A DNA stretch of 14,622 nt from contig JBKJZR010000028.1 of assembly GCA_046715035.1 (NCBI GenBank), positions 1 through 14,622 on the forward strand. The letters are read 5' to 3'. This document shows positions 1 through 8,018 of the stretch, piece by piece. The notes under the pieces are model-generated. The model had not been told where the DNA came from. It searched no databases and saw nothing but the letters and a program-made list of their open reading frames with translations. Both the position numbers and the translations under genes were made by a program. This stretch comes from PALSA-1004 sp046715035. Lineage in GTDB: Bacteria > Pseudomonadota > Gammaproteobacteria > Burkholderiales > SG8-41. Position 1 is the stretch's first letter. Each line of letters begins with the position of its first letter.

Positions 1-587
1 TCCGCGATGCGCGCCCGCAGGCGGCTCATCGCGACGCGCTGCTCCGGGCGATCGCCCAGCGCGCTCAGATCGACCGGCGGCGCCGGCGCGCGCGCAATCA
101 CGGGCGCTGCCGCGGCCGGCTTCGCAACCGGCTGGGTGGCGGTATTCGCCGCCTCGAGTACATCGCCCTTCGTTACACGGCCGCCGCGGCCGCTCCCGGC
201 GATGCCGGCCAGATCGACGCCTTTTTCATCGGCCAGTTTCTTCGCGGCCGGCAGCGCCGTCGCAGCCGCACCGCCAGCGCCCCCGGCCGGGCCTTCGGGC
301 TGCCGTGCCGGAGGCTGCGGCGCGGCTGGCGCAGCCTCGACGGGCTTGCCTTCGGTATCGATGGTGGCGATGACTTCCTTGCTGACGACCGTCCCGCCGT
401 CGCCCTTGGCGATGCCGACGAGCACGCCGGACTCGGGCGCAGGGGTCTCGAGCACGACCTTGTCGGTCTCGATGTCGACGAGGTTCTCGTCGCGCTTGAC
501 GTACTCACCGGTTTTCTTCCGCCATGACACGAGCGTCGCCTCGGCGACCGATTCCGACAGCTGCGGCACTTTTACTTCGACTAGCAT
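1..587 (-). CDS. sucB: 2-oxoglutarate dehydrogenase E2, dihydrolipoyl succinyltransferase (partial, C-terminus outside window)
   Basis: E2 core of the 2-oxoglutarate dehydrogenase complex. It transfers the succinyl group from E1 through a lipoyl arm to CoA, in the cytoplasm. The first 195 codons are visible and the gene runs off the left edge. Domains in order: a single N-terminal lipoyl domain (about residues 1-78) starting MLVEVKVPQLSES, with the lipoylated lysine K43 in the ETDKVVLE motif; an Ala/Pro/Gly-rich linker (about 82-111); a peripheral E1/E3-binding domain (about 112-147, with LPAAKKLADEKG and GSGRGGRVTKGD); a second Ala/Pro linker; and the beginning of the catalytic domain at EQRVAMSRLRARIA. 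The ATG at 587 follows a GGAG ribosome site, and the gene lies 20 nt after sucA, so the two are probably cotranscribed. Lipoyl domain and binding domain together fit E2o; assignment to the 2-oxoglutarate rather than the pyruvate complex rests on the sucA neighbour. An lpd gene often follows in related genomes but would be outside the window. Confidence 0.96.
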   Translation of the reverse strand, partial: MLVEVKVPQLSESVAEATLVSWRKKTGEYVKRDENLVDIETDKVVLETPAPESGVLVGIAKGDGGTVVSKEVIATIDTEGKPVEAAPAAPQPPARQPEGPAGGAGGAAATALPAAKKLADEKGVDLAGIAGSGRGGRVTKGDVLEAANTATQPVAKPAAAAPVIARAPAPPVDLSALGDRPEQRVAMSRLRARIA

Positions 588-607
588 GCGCGCTCCAGGC
601 GATCCCG

Positions 608-3460
608 CTACATCGTTCCGTCAGCGCGCGACGCCGCGCCCAGCGTCAGCGCCAGGCTGACCAGTTCTTTCTGCTGTTTTTCGTGCAGCGATTTATACCC
701 CGCAGCCGGCGTCGCCGACGAGTCGCGACCCGCGTAAGTGAGCGTCTGGTGCGGCAGCAGGTGTCGCAGCAGGTAGTGCTGAATGCGGTGCCACGAACCC
801 TGGTTACGCGGTTCCTCCTGGCACCACACGATCTCGGTCGCATTCCGATAACGCTCGATCTGCGTCTTGAGATCGTCGTGCGGAAACGGATAGAGCTGCG
901 CGATGCGCACCAGCGGGATATCCTTGATGTCGCGCTCGCGGCGGCCCGCGCGCAGGTCATAAAACACCTTGCCGCTGCAGAACACGACGCGCTTGACCTG
1001 CGCCGCATCGATACCTTCGTCCCACTCCTCGTTTATCGGCCTGAACTTGTCGCTCGCGAACTCCTCGAGCGGCGATACCGATTCCTTGTGGCGCAGGATG
1101 CTCTTGGGCGAAAAAATGATCAGCGGCTTGCGATACGGCCGTATCATCTGCCGCCGCAGCAGATAGTACATCTGCACGGGCGTCGCCGGCACGCACACCT
1201 GCATGTTGTAGTCGGCGCACAGCTGCAGGAAGCGCTCGATGCGGCCGGAGGAATGCTCGGGCCCGGCGCCTTCGTAGCCGTGCGGCAGCATCATCGTCAG
1301 CCCGCACATGCGCCCCCACTTGATCTCGCCCGAGGCGATGAACTGGTCGATGACGACCTGCGCGCCGTTGACGAAATCGCCGTACTGGGCCTCCCACAGC
1401 ACGAGCTCGTTGGGGCCCGAAGTGGCATACCCATACTCGAACCCGAGCACGGCCTCCTCCGATAGCACCGAGTCGATGACGACGAAATCGCCCTGCTTCT
1501 CCGCGATGTGCTGCAACGGCACGTAGGTGCCCTGATCCCAGCGCTCCCGATTCTGGTCGTGCAGGACGGCGTGGCGGTGGAAGAACGTGCCGCGCGCCAC
1601 ATCCTGTCCGGAGATGCGCACCGAATACCCCTCGTTGAGCAGCGTCGCATACGCGAGGTTTTCCGCCATTCCCCAGTCGAGCGGCAGCTTGCCCTCCGCC
1701 ATCAGCCGGCGGTCGGCCATGATCTTCTCGACGCGCGGATGCAACTTGAAATTCGACGGCACGGTAGTCAGGCGGTGCCCGAGCTGCTGCAGCAATTCGA
1801 GCGGCAGGCGGGTGTCGTCGTTTTCGTTCCAGCGGGTGCCGACGTAAGGTTTCCAGTTGACCTCGAACGGCGGTTTGTAATTGGAAAGGATCGTCTTGTT
1901 GGTGTGGTAGCCGCCGTCGAGCGCCGCGCGGAAGGTCTTGATCATCTCCTCGGCATCGTTCTCGGTAAGCACCTGCGCGGCGACCAGCCGGTCGGCGTAG
2001 ACCTTGCGGGTAGGCGGATGCTGATGGATCTTTTTGTACATCAGCGGCTGCGTCACCATCGGCTCGTCCTGCTCGTTATGCCCGAGCCGGCGATAGCACA
2101 CCAGATCGACGACGACATCCCTGCCGAACTTCATGCGGAAGTCGAGGGCGATGGAGGTCACCAGACAGACCGCCTCCGGATCGTCGCCGTTGACATGGAA
2201 GATCGGCGTTTCGAGCATTTTTGACACGTCGCTGCAGTAGAGCGTCGAACGCGCGTCGCGCAGATCGGAAGTCGTGAAGCCGATCTGATTGTTGATGATG
2301 ATATGCACGGTTCCGCCGGTGCCGAAGCCACGCGTCTGGGCGAGGTTCAGCGTCTCCATGACGACGCCCTGCCCCGCATACGAGGCATCGCCGTGAATCA
2401 ATACCGGCAGCACCTGCTTGCCCGTCTTGTCGCCGCGGCGGTGCTGGCGCGCCCGGACCGACCCTTCGACCACCGGGTTGACGATCTCCAGATGCGAAGG
2501 ATTGAACGCCAGCGACAGATGCAGCGGGCCTCCCGGGGTCATCACGTTCGAAGAAAAGCCGTCGTGGTACTTGACGTCGCCGGCCAGACTGGAATCGTCG
2601 TGCTTGCCCTCGAACTCCGTGAACAGATTCTTGGGCATCTTGCCCAGGGTATTGACCAGCACGTTGAGGCGCCCGCGGTGCGCCATGCCGATCACGAGCT
2701 CCTGGACGCCGGCGGCGCCTGCGCCTTGCAGCAGATTGTCGAGCATCGGGATCAAACTGTCGCCGCCTTCGAGCGAAAAGCGCGTCTGTCCGACGTATTT
2801 GGTATGGAGGTAGCGCTCGAGCGTTTCCGCCGCGGTCAGCCGCTCGAGGATGTGTTTGCGGTATTCGCTGTCGTAGCCCGGCGTCGAGCGTATGGTTTCG
2901 AGCCGCTCCTGTATCCAGCGTTTTTGCGGGACGTCGGTGATATACATGTACTCGGTGCCGATCGTGCGGCAATAGGTATCGCGCAGCAGCTGCAGGACAT
3001 CCTTGAGCTTCATCTCACGCGGGCCGATCAGCGAACCCGTGTTGAACACCGTATCCATGTCGCTGTCGCTGAGCCCGTAGAACCCCGGATCGAGCTCGGC
3101 GATGTAGGGCTTTTCCTGCCGATTCAGCGGATCGACGTTGGCGTGCCGCGCACCCTGAAAGCGATAGGCGCCGATCAGCTGCAGGACGCCGTATTGCTTC
3201 TCGCTGAGCTGCGGACGCTCACCGCTGGCGGCGGCCGGCGCGGCTGCGGCGCGCTGCCGGGCGAGCTGCGCAAAGTGTTCCTGCACGGGCACGTGCGAAA
3301 CGTCCGGGGCGCCATCGTCCAGCTTTTGCAGCTCGTCGAAATAGGTGCGCCAGCGCGGCTCGACCGAGTCCGGATCCTGCAGATAGCGATCGTAAAGCGC
3401 TTCGATGAACGGCGCATTGGCGCCGAACAGGTACGAGCTGCCGAGCATCTCGCGGAACAT
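608..3460 (-). CDS. sucA: 2-oxoglutarate dehydrogenase E1 component
   Basis: Thiamine-diphosphate-dependent E1 that decarboxylates 2-oxoglutarate and succinylates the lipoyl arm of SucB. At 950 aa it matches the usual E1o length (about 930-950). The N-terminus (SYLFGANAPFIEALYDRYL, about residues 9-27) is the E2-binding helix typical of the family. MAHRGRLNVL at 259-268 and FNPSHLEIVNP at 319-329 carry conserved active-site histidines. The ThDP/Mg motif runs from GDASYAGQG (357-365) to NNQIGFTTS (390-398), and RRLGHNEQDEP follows further on. The C-terminal transketolase-like half is intact, with YRKPLIIFSPKS and CQEEPRNQGSW. The ATG at 3460 is preceded by AGGCGG in the 9-nt gap after gltA, which implies translation from a gltA-sucA-sucB transcript. 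No frameshift or missing catalytic residue was seen. Confidence 0.98.
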   Translation of the reverse strand: MFREMLGSSYLFGANAPFIEALYDRYLQDPDSVEPRWRTYFDELQKLDDGAPDVSHVPVQEHFAQLARQRAAAAPAAASGERPQLSEKQYGVLQLIGAYRFQGARHANVDPLNRQEKPYIAELDPGFYGLSDSDMDTVFNTGSLIGPREMKLKDVLQLLRDTYCRTIGTEYMYITDVPQKRWIQERLETIRSTPGYDSEYRKHILERLTAAETLERYLHTKYVGQTRFSLEGGDSLIPMLDNLLQGAGAAGVQELVIGMAHRGRLNVLVNTLGKMPKNLFTEFEGKHDDSSLAGDVKYHDGFSSNVMTPGGPLHLSLAFNPSHLEIVNPVVEGSVRARQHRRGDKTGKQVLPVLIHGDASYAGQGVVMETLNLAQTRGFGTGGTVHIIINNQIGFTTSDLRDARSTLYCSDVSKMLETPIFHVNGDDPEAVCLVTSIALDFRMKFGRDVVVDLVCYRRLGHNEQDEPMVTQPLMYKKIHQHPPTRKVYADRLVAAQVLTENDAEEMIKTFRAALDGGYHTNKTILSNYKPPFEVNWKPYVGTRWNENDDTRLPLELLQQLGHRLTTVPSNFKLHPRVEKIMADRRLMAEGKLPLDWGMAENLAYATLLNEGYSVRISGQDVARGTFFHRHAVLHDQNRERWDQGTYVPLQHIAEKQGDFVVIDSVLSEEAVLGFEYGYATSGPNELVLWEAQYGDFVNGAQVVIDQFIASGEIKWGRMCGLTMMLPHGYEGAGPEHSSGRIERFLQLCADYNMQVCVPATPVQMYYLLRRQMIRPYRKPLIIFSPKSILRHKESVSPLEEFASDKFRPINEEWDEGIDAAQVKRVVFCSGKVFYDLRAGRRERDIKDIPLVRIAQLYPFPHDDLKTQIERYRNATEIVWCQEEPRNQGSWHRIQHYLLRHLLPHQTLTYAGRDSSATPAAGYKSLHEKQQKELVSLALTLGAASRADGTM

Positions 3461-3469
3461 GGGCCGCCT

Positions 3470-4768
3470 CTATTTGCGCTTGGCGAGCGGCACGAACGCG
3501 CGCTCTGCAGGCCCGTCGTAGAGCTGGCGGGGGCGCGCGATCTTCTGATCCGGGTCACCGATCATCTCGTTCCACTGCGCGATCCAGCCCACGGTGCGGG
3601 CGACCGCGAACAGCGCGGTGAACATCGTCGTCGGAATGCCGAGCGCTTTATAGACGATGCCCGAATAGAAATCGACATTGGGATAAAGCTTGCGCGTGAC
3701 GAAATATTCGTCCTCGAGGGCGATTTTTTCGAGCGCCATGGCGAGCTTGAACAGGCGATCGTCGCGCAGCCCCAGCTCGTCGAGCACTTCGTGGCAGGTC
3801 TTCTGGATCAGCTTGGCGCGGGGGTCGTAGTTTTTGTACACGCGATGGCCAAACCCGTACAGCACCGTATGTTCGCCTTTGTCCTTGACGCGCTTGATGT
3901 ACTCGCCGATATGCGACTCGTCGCCGATCTCCTCGAGCATTTTCAGCACCGCCTCGTTGGCGCCGCCGTGGGCCGGCCCCCACAGGCTGGCGATACCCGA
4001 GGCGATGCACGCGAACGGGTTGGCGCCCGACGAGCCCGCGGTGCGCACCGTGGAGGTGGAGGCGTTCTGCTCGTGATCCGCGTGCAGGATCAGGATGCGG
4101 TCGATCGCGCGCGACAGCACCGGATTCGGCTTGTATTCCTCGCAGGGATTGCCGAACATCATGTACAGAAAATTCTCGACGTAGGACAGCGAGTTCTTCG
4201 GGTACATGAACGGCATGCCGATGTTGTACTTGAAGCACATCGCGGTGATCGTCGGCAACTTGGCGACCAGGCGAAAAGCCGAGATCTCGCGATGCCGCGG
4301 ATTATTGATGTCGAGCGAGTCGTGGTAGAACGCCGACAGCGCCCCGACCACGCCACACAGCACCGCCATCGGATGGGCGTCGCGCCGGAAGCCCGAATAG
4401 AAGCGCGAGATCTGCTCGTGCACCATCGTGTGATGCATGACCGTCTCGACGAATTCGTGCTGTTGCGCGGCGTTGGGCAGCTCGCCGTTGAGGATCAGAT
4501 AGGCGACTTCGAGAAAATCGCAGTGTTCGGCGAGTTGCTCGATCGGGTAGCCCCGGTACATGAGCACCCCCTCGTCGCCGTCGATGTAGGTGATCTTCGA
4601 CGAGCAGCTGGCGGTCGACATGAACCCCGGATCGTAGGTGAATTTCCGGGTCTTCGCGTACAGGGGCCGGATGTCGATCACGTCGGGCCCGACCGAGCCT
4701 GACAGCACCGGAAAGTCGACCGCAGGAGTACCGTCCGTGAACGACAGCGTAGCGAGCTTTTCAGCCAT
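3470..4768 (-). CDS. gltA: Citrate synthase, hexameric (type II) form
   Basis: Condenses acetyl-CoA and oxaloacetate to citrate, the entry step of the TCA cycle, in the cytoplasm. The protein is 432 aa, close to E. coli GltA. Catalytic residues by family alignment: H267 in SLWGPAHGGANEA, H308 in YGFGHRVYKNYDPRA and D366 in PNVDFYSGIVYKALGIP. HADHEQNASTSTVRTAGSS (about 229-247) is the conserved substrate-binding stretch. The long N-terminal beta domain (about residues 1-60, including DIRPLYAKTRKFTYDPGF) is characteristic of the NADH-sensitive hexameric forms; allosteric control is known for the family and not visible here. The ATG at 4768 is preceded by GGAGAA with 5-nt spacing. A TATAAT box lies 40 nt upstream, so the gene probably heads a gltA-sucA-sucB unit and may also receive read-through from sdh. 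It differs clearly from the PrpC paralogue encoded on the plus strand of this window. Confidence 0.98.
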   Translation of the reverse strand: MAEKLATLSFTDGTPAVDFPVLSGSVGPDVIDIRPLYAKTRKFTYDPGFMSTASCSSKITYIDGDEGVLMYRGYPIEQLAEHCDFLEVAYLILNGELPNAAQQHEFVETVMHHTMVHEQISRFYSGFRRDAHPMAVLCGVVGALSAFYHDSLDINNPRHREISAFRLVAKLPTITAMCFKYNIGMPFMYPKNSLSYVENFLYMMFGNPCEEYKPNPVLSRAIDRILILHADHEQNASTSTVRTAGSSGANPFACIASGIASLWGPAHGGANEAVLKMLEEIGDESHIGEYIKRVKDKGEHTVLYGFGHRVYKNYDPRAKLIQKTCHEVLDELGLRDDRLFKLAMALEKIALEDEYFVTRKLYPNVDFYSGIVYKALGIPTTMFTALFAVARTVGWIAQWNEMIGDPDQKIARPRQLYDGPAERAFVPLAKRK

Positions 4769-4773
4769 TGATT

Positions 4774-4779
4774 TTCTCC
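4774..4779 (-). promoter_or_regulatory. Ribosome binding site of gltA
   Basis: GGAGAA on the minus strand, 5 nt before the ATG at 4768. It supports this start over any in-frame alternative. Confidence 0.75.
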
Positions 4780-4808
4780 GCAGATTCCTGAACTTAGTTG
4801 GGGCTCGA

Positions 4809-4814
4809 ATTATA
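4809..4814 (-). promoter_or_regulatory. Candidate -10 box of a gltA promoter
   Basis: A perfect TATAAT on the minus strand in the 72-nt sdhE-gltA gap. It would start transcription near 4802, leaving a leader of about 34 nt. The expected -35 zone overlaps the 3' end of sdhE and has only a poor match (GTGAGC at short spacing, or GCGTGA at 17 nt). The box could therefore depend on an activator or be a chance match in an unusually AT-rich spot. Confidence 0.5.
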
Positions 4815-4840
4815 CGTGAAACGAACGCTGCTCACGCGTC

Positions 4841-5074
4841 TCAGCGGGCGCGCAACATCTGCAGGATAGCGTCGTAGCGACGGTCCGCCGTCGCCGCCCG
4901 CTCCATCAACAAGTCGAGCAGGTCGTTATCGCCCATGACGAGCAACTCACCGTAGCGCTCGAGCCCGGCAGCATCGAGCGTTTCCAGATGGCGCTGGTTG
5001 AATCGTTCCAGAATCAGATCCAGCTCCAGCAATCCGCGCCGGCACTGCCATCTGACCCGGTCGAGCCTGGCCAT
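4841..5074 (-). CDS. sdhE: Succinate dehydrogenase flavinylation factor SdhE (YgfY family)
   Basis: Small cytoplasmic assembly factor that promotes covalent attachment of FAD to SdhA. The protein is 77 aa; E. coli SdhE is 88 aa. The family signature RGxxE is present as CRRGLLELD (residues 11-19), within a short helical, Leu-rich sequence ending in LLMERAATADRRYDAILQML. The start at 5074 lies 12 nt after the sdhB stop, with a GGGCGG purine run upstream, so it is the last gene of sdhCDABE. Placement directly after sdhB agrees with its role. No anomaly seen. Confidence 0.93.
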   Translation of the reverse strand: MARLDRVRWQCRRGLLELDLILERFNQRHLETLDAAGLERYGELLVMGDNDLLDLLMERAATADRRYDAILQMLRAR

Positions 5075-5086
5075 GCGCGCGCCGCC

Positions 5087-5782
5087 CTAAACCGTGCGTT
5101 TGACCATCAAATCCTTGATCTTGCCGATCGCCCGCGTCGGATTGAGGCCCTTGGGACAGACGTCCACGCAGTTCATGATCGAATGGCAGCGAAATAGCCG
5201 GTAGGGATCCTCGAGATTGTCGAGACGCTCGTTGATCGCCAGATCGCGGGTATCCGCGATGAAACGATAGGCCTGCAGCAGCCCGGCGGGGCCCACGAAT
5301 TTGTCCGGATTCCACCAGAACGAGGGACACGAGGTCGAGCAGCACGCGCACAGTATGCATTCGTATAGTCCGTTGAGCTCCTCGCGTTCCTCCGGCGATT
5401 GCAATCGCTCTTTCTCGGGTGGCGGTGTGTCGTTCTGGAGATACGGCTTGATCGAATGGTACTGCTTGAAAAACTGCGACATGTCGACGATCAGATCGCG
5501 TATCACGGGCAGACCCGGCAGCGGACGGATGACGACCGGCTGTTTCAAGTCGACGAGCTTGGTGATGCACGCGAGCCCATTCTTGCCGTTGATGTTCATT
5601 GCGTCCGACCCGCACACGCCTTCGCGGCAGGAGCGCCGCAGCGAAAGCGTATCGTCGTGCTCCTTGATCCGGATCAGCGCATCGAGCAGCATGCGATCGG
5701 TCGGTTCGAGCGCGATGTCGTAGTCCTGCATGCGCGGTTTCGCGTCGACGTCGGGGTTGTAGCGATAAATGGAGAAGCGCAT
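5087..5782 (-). CDS. sdhB: Succinate dehydrogenase iron-sulfur subunit
   Basis: Electron-transfer subunit of respiratory complex II, carrying electrons from SdhA flavin through three Fe-S clusters to ubiquinone at the membrane anchor. It has 231 aa, with all cluster ligands at E. coli-like positions. The [2Fe-2S] ligands are C52, C57, D60 and C72 in CREGVCGSD...GLAC; the aspartate as third ligand is as in E. coli. The [4Fe-4S] ligands are C142, C145, C148 and C209; the [3Fe-4S] ligands are C152, C199 and C205. W157 in CPSFWWNP corresponds to the tryptophan lining the quinone site. The ATG at 5782 is preceded by GGAAG (5787-5791). Unusually, 125 nt separate it from sdhA, and this gap holds a repeat-built hairpin (see the repeat entry). 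Confidence 0.98.
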   Translation of the reverse strand: MRFSIYRYNPDVDAKPRMQDYDIALEPTDRMLLDALIRIKEHDDTLSLRRSCREGVCGSDAMNINGKNGLACITKLVDLKQPVVIRPLPGLPVIRDLIVDMSQFFKQYHSIKPYLQNDTPPPEKERLQSPEEREELNGLYECILCACCSTSCPSFWWNPDKFVGPAGLLQAYRFIADTRDLAINERLDNLEDPYRLFRCHSIMNCVDVCPKGLNPTRAIGKIKDLMVKRTV

Positions 5783-5815
5783 GAGACTTCCTATCGTCGG
5801 TCGCCGAAACGTGGA

Positions 5816-5890
5816 GCGTGAGGCGTGAAGCGTAAGGCGGAAACTCCACGGATCGCGGCGGTGTTACTCCTCACGCCTAACGCCTCACGC
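5816..5890. repeat. Inverted arrays of a 7-base repeat (GCGTGAG) forming a long hairpin between sdhA and sdhB
   Basis: The left arm (5816-5839) reads as GCGTGAG, GCGTGAA, GCGTAAG, GCG. The right arm (5869-5890), read on the minus strand, is GCGTGAG, GCGTTAG, GCGTGAG, G. Pairing 5816-5837 with 5869-5890 gives 19 Watson-Crick pairs of 22 around a 31-nt loop. In the minus-strand sdh transcript two of the three mismatches (5829/5877 and 5834/5872) become G-U wobbles, so 21 of 22 positions can pair; on the plus strand they are A-C mismatches. A second inverted repeat, CGTGGAG (5810-5816) with CTCCACG (5844-5850), could form a competing stem. The element is entirely intergenic. It may influence the sdhA:sdhB mRNA ratio or stability, but that is inference. 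Confidence 0.8.
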
Positions 5891-5907
5891 ATTCGCACTC
5901 CCATGTC

Positions 5908-7668
5908 TCAATACACCCGTGCCTTCGGCTGGAACGCTTCGACCGTCAGCGGTTTGAGCTTGACCGCCTTATATTCGAGCCGGTTGCCGTCCTTGAACCA
6001 GAATGTGTGCTTCATCCAGTTGACGTCGTCGCGGTCCGGGAAATCGCTGCGGTCGTGGGCGCCGCGGCTCTCGGTGCGCGCCTGGGCCGAAATCATCGTC
6101 GAGAGCGCCGTTTCAATCAGATTGTCGAGCTCGAGCGCCTCGACGCGGGCGGTGTTGAATACCTTGCTCTTGTCCTTGATGTACGTATGCTGCGCGCGCT
6201 CGGCAATCGCCAGCATCTTGGCAACGCCGTCCGCGAGACTGTCGGGAAAGCGAAACACACCGCAGTGCAGTTGCATCGTGCGGCGCATGTCGGCGCCCAC
6301 CGACGCCACGCTCTCGCCCGACGTCGCGCCATCGAGCCGTGCGAGCCGGGCCAGCGCAACGTCGGCGGCGTCCCTGGGCAGGTTTTTGTGCGCGACCTCT
6401 CCCCCGATATCCCTGACCACCTGTTCGCCTGCGGCCTTGCCGAACACGAGCAGGTCGAGCAGTGAATTCGTGCCGAGCCGGTTGGCGCCGTGCACCGATA
6501 CGCACGAGCACTCCCCGGCCGCATACAGCCCGCGTACGATCCTTTCGCTGCCCAAGCCGGGGATGTAGACCTGCCCGTGGTAGTTGGTCGGCACCCCGCC
6601 CATCTGGTAATGGCACGTCGGCACGACCGGAATCGGATCTTTGACCGGGTCGACATTCGCGAACTTCATCGCGATTTCGCGGATGCCCGGCAGGCGCTTG
6701 TTGATCACTTCCGCACCGAGGTGATCGAGCTTGAGCAGTATGCAGTCGCCGTCCTTGCCCGCGCCGCGCCCTTCCTTGATTTCGGTCGCCATCGCGCGCG
6801 ACACAACGTCGCGGCTGGCCAGATCCTTGACGGTGGGCGCATAGCGCTCCATGAAGCGCTCGCCGTTCTTGTTGAGCAGAAAACCGCCCTCGCCGCGCAC
6901 GCCTTCGGTGATCAGCACGCCCGCACCCGCGACGCCTGTCGGGTGAAACTGCCAGAACTCCATGTCCTCGAGCGGAATGCCGGCGCGTGCTGCCATGCCC
7001 AAACCGTCGCCGGTATTGATGAACGCATTCGTGCTCGCGGCATAGATGCGCCCGGCACCCCCGGTCGCGAGCAAGGTCGCCTTGGCCCGCAGGATCATGA
7101 CCTCGCCGGTCTCCATCTCCATCGCGACCACGCCCAGCACGTCGCCCTCCGGATCGCGCACGAGGTCGAGCGCGATCCATTCGACGAAGAACTGCGTGTG
7201 CGCGCGCACGTTGCGCTGATACAGCGTGTGCAGCATCGCGTGCCCGGTGCGGTCCGCCGCCGCACACGAGCGCTTGACCGGGCCTTCGCCGTAGTTGCGC
7301 GTCTGGCCGCCGAAGGGCCGCTGATAGATTCTGCCGTCGGGCGTGCGGTCGAAAGGCATGCCGTAGTGCTCGAGCTCGTAGACGACCTCGTTGGCCTTGC
7401 GGCACATGAACTCGATCGCGTCCTGGTCGCCCAGATAGTCCGATCCCTTCACGGTATCGAACATGTGCCAGTGCCAGTTGTCCTCGCCGTCGTTGCCGAG
7501 CGAAGCCGCCACCCCTCCCTGTGCCGCCACGGTATGCGACCGCGTCGGGAACACCTTGGACAGCACGGCGACTTTGAGATTGGATTCCGCCAGCTGCAGC
7601 GCGGCACGCAGGCCGGAGCCGCCGGCGCCGACGACGACCGCGTCGAATTGTCTCTTTGCGATCGACAT
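5908..7668 (-). CDS. sdhA: Succinate dehydrogenase flavoprotein subunit
   Basis: Catalytic subunit of complex II that oxidises succinate to fumarate on covalently bound FAD, facing the cytoplasm. The protein is 586 aa (E. coli 588). The N-terminal dinucleotide fold VVVGAGGSGLRAAL (11-24) is followed by RSHTVAAQGG, whose H45 is the covalent FAD attachment site. The substrate-site segment FHPTGVAGAGVLITEGVRGEGG carries H242, and R286 in LASRDVVSRA is the catalytic arginine by alignment. HYQMGGVPTN and the C-terminal RTESRGAHDRSDFPDRDD motif are intact. The ATG at 7668 is chosen because the protein then begins MSIAKRQFDAVVVG. An in-frame extension up to 7854 overlaps sdhD and resembles no SDH sequence. 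The start overlaps the sdhD stop as TAATG, implying translational coupling. Confidence 0.98.
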   Translation of the reverse strand: MSIAKRQFDAVVVGAGGSGLRAALQLAESNLKVAVLSKVFPTRSHTVAAQGGVAASLGNDGEDNWHWHMFDTVKGSDYLGDQDAIEFMCRKANEVVYELEHYGMPFDRTPDGRIYQRPFGGQTRNYGEGPVKRSCAAADRTGHAMLHTLYQRNVRAHTQFFVEWIALDLVRDPEGDVLGVVAMEMETGEVMILRAKATLLATGGAGRIYAASTNAFINTGDGLGMAARAGIPLEDMEFWQFHPTGVAGAGVLITEGVRGEGGFLLNKNGERFMERYAPTVKDLASRDVVSRAMATEIKEGRGAGKDGDCILLKLDHLGAEVINKRLPGIREIAMKFANVDPVKDPIPVVPTCHYQMGGVPTNYHGQVYIPGLGSERIVRGLYAAGECSCVSVHGANRLGTNSLLDLLVFGKAAGEQVVRDIGGEVAHKNLPRDAADVALARLARLDGATSGESVASVGADMRRTMQLHCGVFRFPDSLADGVAKMLAIAERAQHTYIKDKSKVFNTARVEALELDNLIETALSTMISAQARTESRGAHDRSDFPDRDDVNWMKHTFWFKDGNRLEYKAVKLKPLTVEAFQPKARVY

Positions 7669-8018
7669 TATCCGATGTCCCACAGGAGCTGCACCGACCA
7701 GCCGGCATAGGCGATGAGCGCAGCGATCACGATCACATACAGGGTCAGCCGCACTCCGCTCTGCTTGATGTAATCCATGAAAATATTGCGCACGCCGATC
7801 CATGCGTGCCAGTACAGGCTCGCCAGGAACAGCAGCGTGGCGAGCTTCATCCACAAAGGAATGAACAGGCCACGCCAGACTGCAAAATCCATGCCGGGCG
7901 CGCGCATCAACAACACCAGCAGCAGCAACGCGTAGAGCGTCATCACCACCGCGGTCACGCGCTGTGCGAGCCAGTCGCGCAGGCCGTAATGCGCTCCGAC
8001 GACCGCGCGCGCTACCAT
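7668..8018 (-). CDS. sdhD: Succinate dehydrogenase membrane anchor subunit SdhD
   Basis: Small heme-b/quinone anchor subunit of complex II. It has 116 aa (E. coli 115) and three predicted membrane helices (about 20-39, 51-75 and 90-112). H71 in LYWHAWIGVRNIFMDYIK occupies the heme-ligand position, and D82-Y83 match the quinone-site pair of E. coli SdhD at the same numbering. The ATG at 8018 lies inside the last codons of sdhC (7-nt overlap), and the stop overlaps sdhA by one base, so the three genes are probably translationally coupled. A longer open frame to 8438 is a shadow of sdhC and was discarded. Confidence 0.95.
   Translation of the reverse strand: MVARAVVGAHYGLRDWLAQRVTAVVMTLYALLLLVLLMRAPGMDFAVWRGLFIPLWMKLATLLFLASLYWHAWIGVRNIFMDYIKQSGVRLTLYVIVIAALIAYAGWSVQLLWDIG

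Noticed and set aside
3461..3469. sucA-type cis-regulatory RNA upstream of sucA, as reported for some Burkholderiales
   Set aside because: Only 9 nt separate gltA from sucA, leaving no room for a leader RNA.
2303..4702. Long plus-strand open frame (799 codons) antisense to sucA and gltA
   Set aside because: It overlaps two intact, highly conserved genes end to end and its translation is Arg/Ala/Leu/His-rich with no recognisable motif. Such shadows are expected in high-GC codon usage.
6490..7710. Plus-strand open frame opposite sdhA
   Set aside because: The opposite strand carries a complete SdhA with all catalytic residues; this frame shows no family features.
7669..7854. 62-codon N-terminal extension of sdhA
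   Set aside because: It lies inside sdhD in a different frame and the canonical SdhA N-terminus begins at 7668 with a TAATG overlap.
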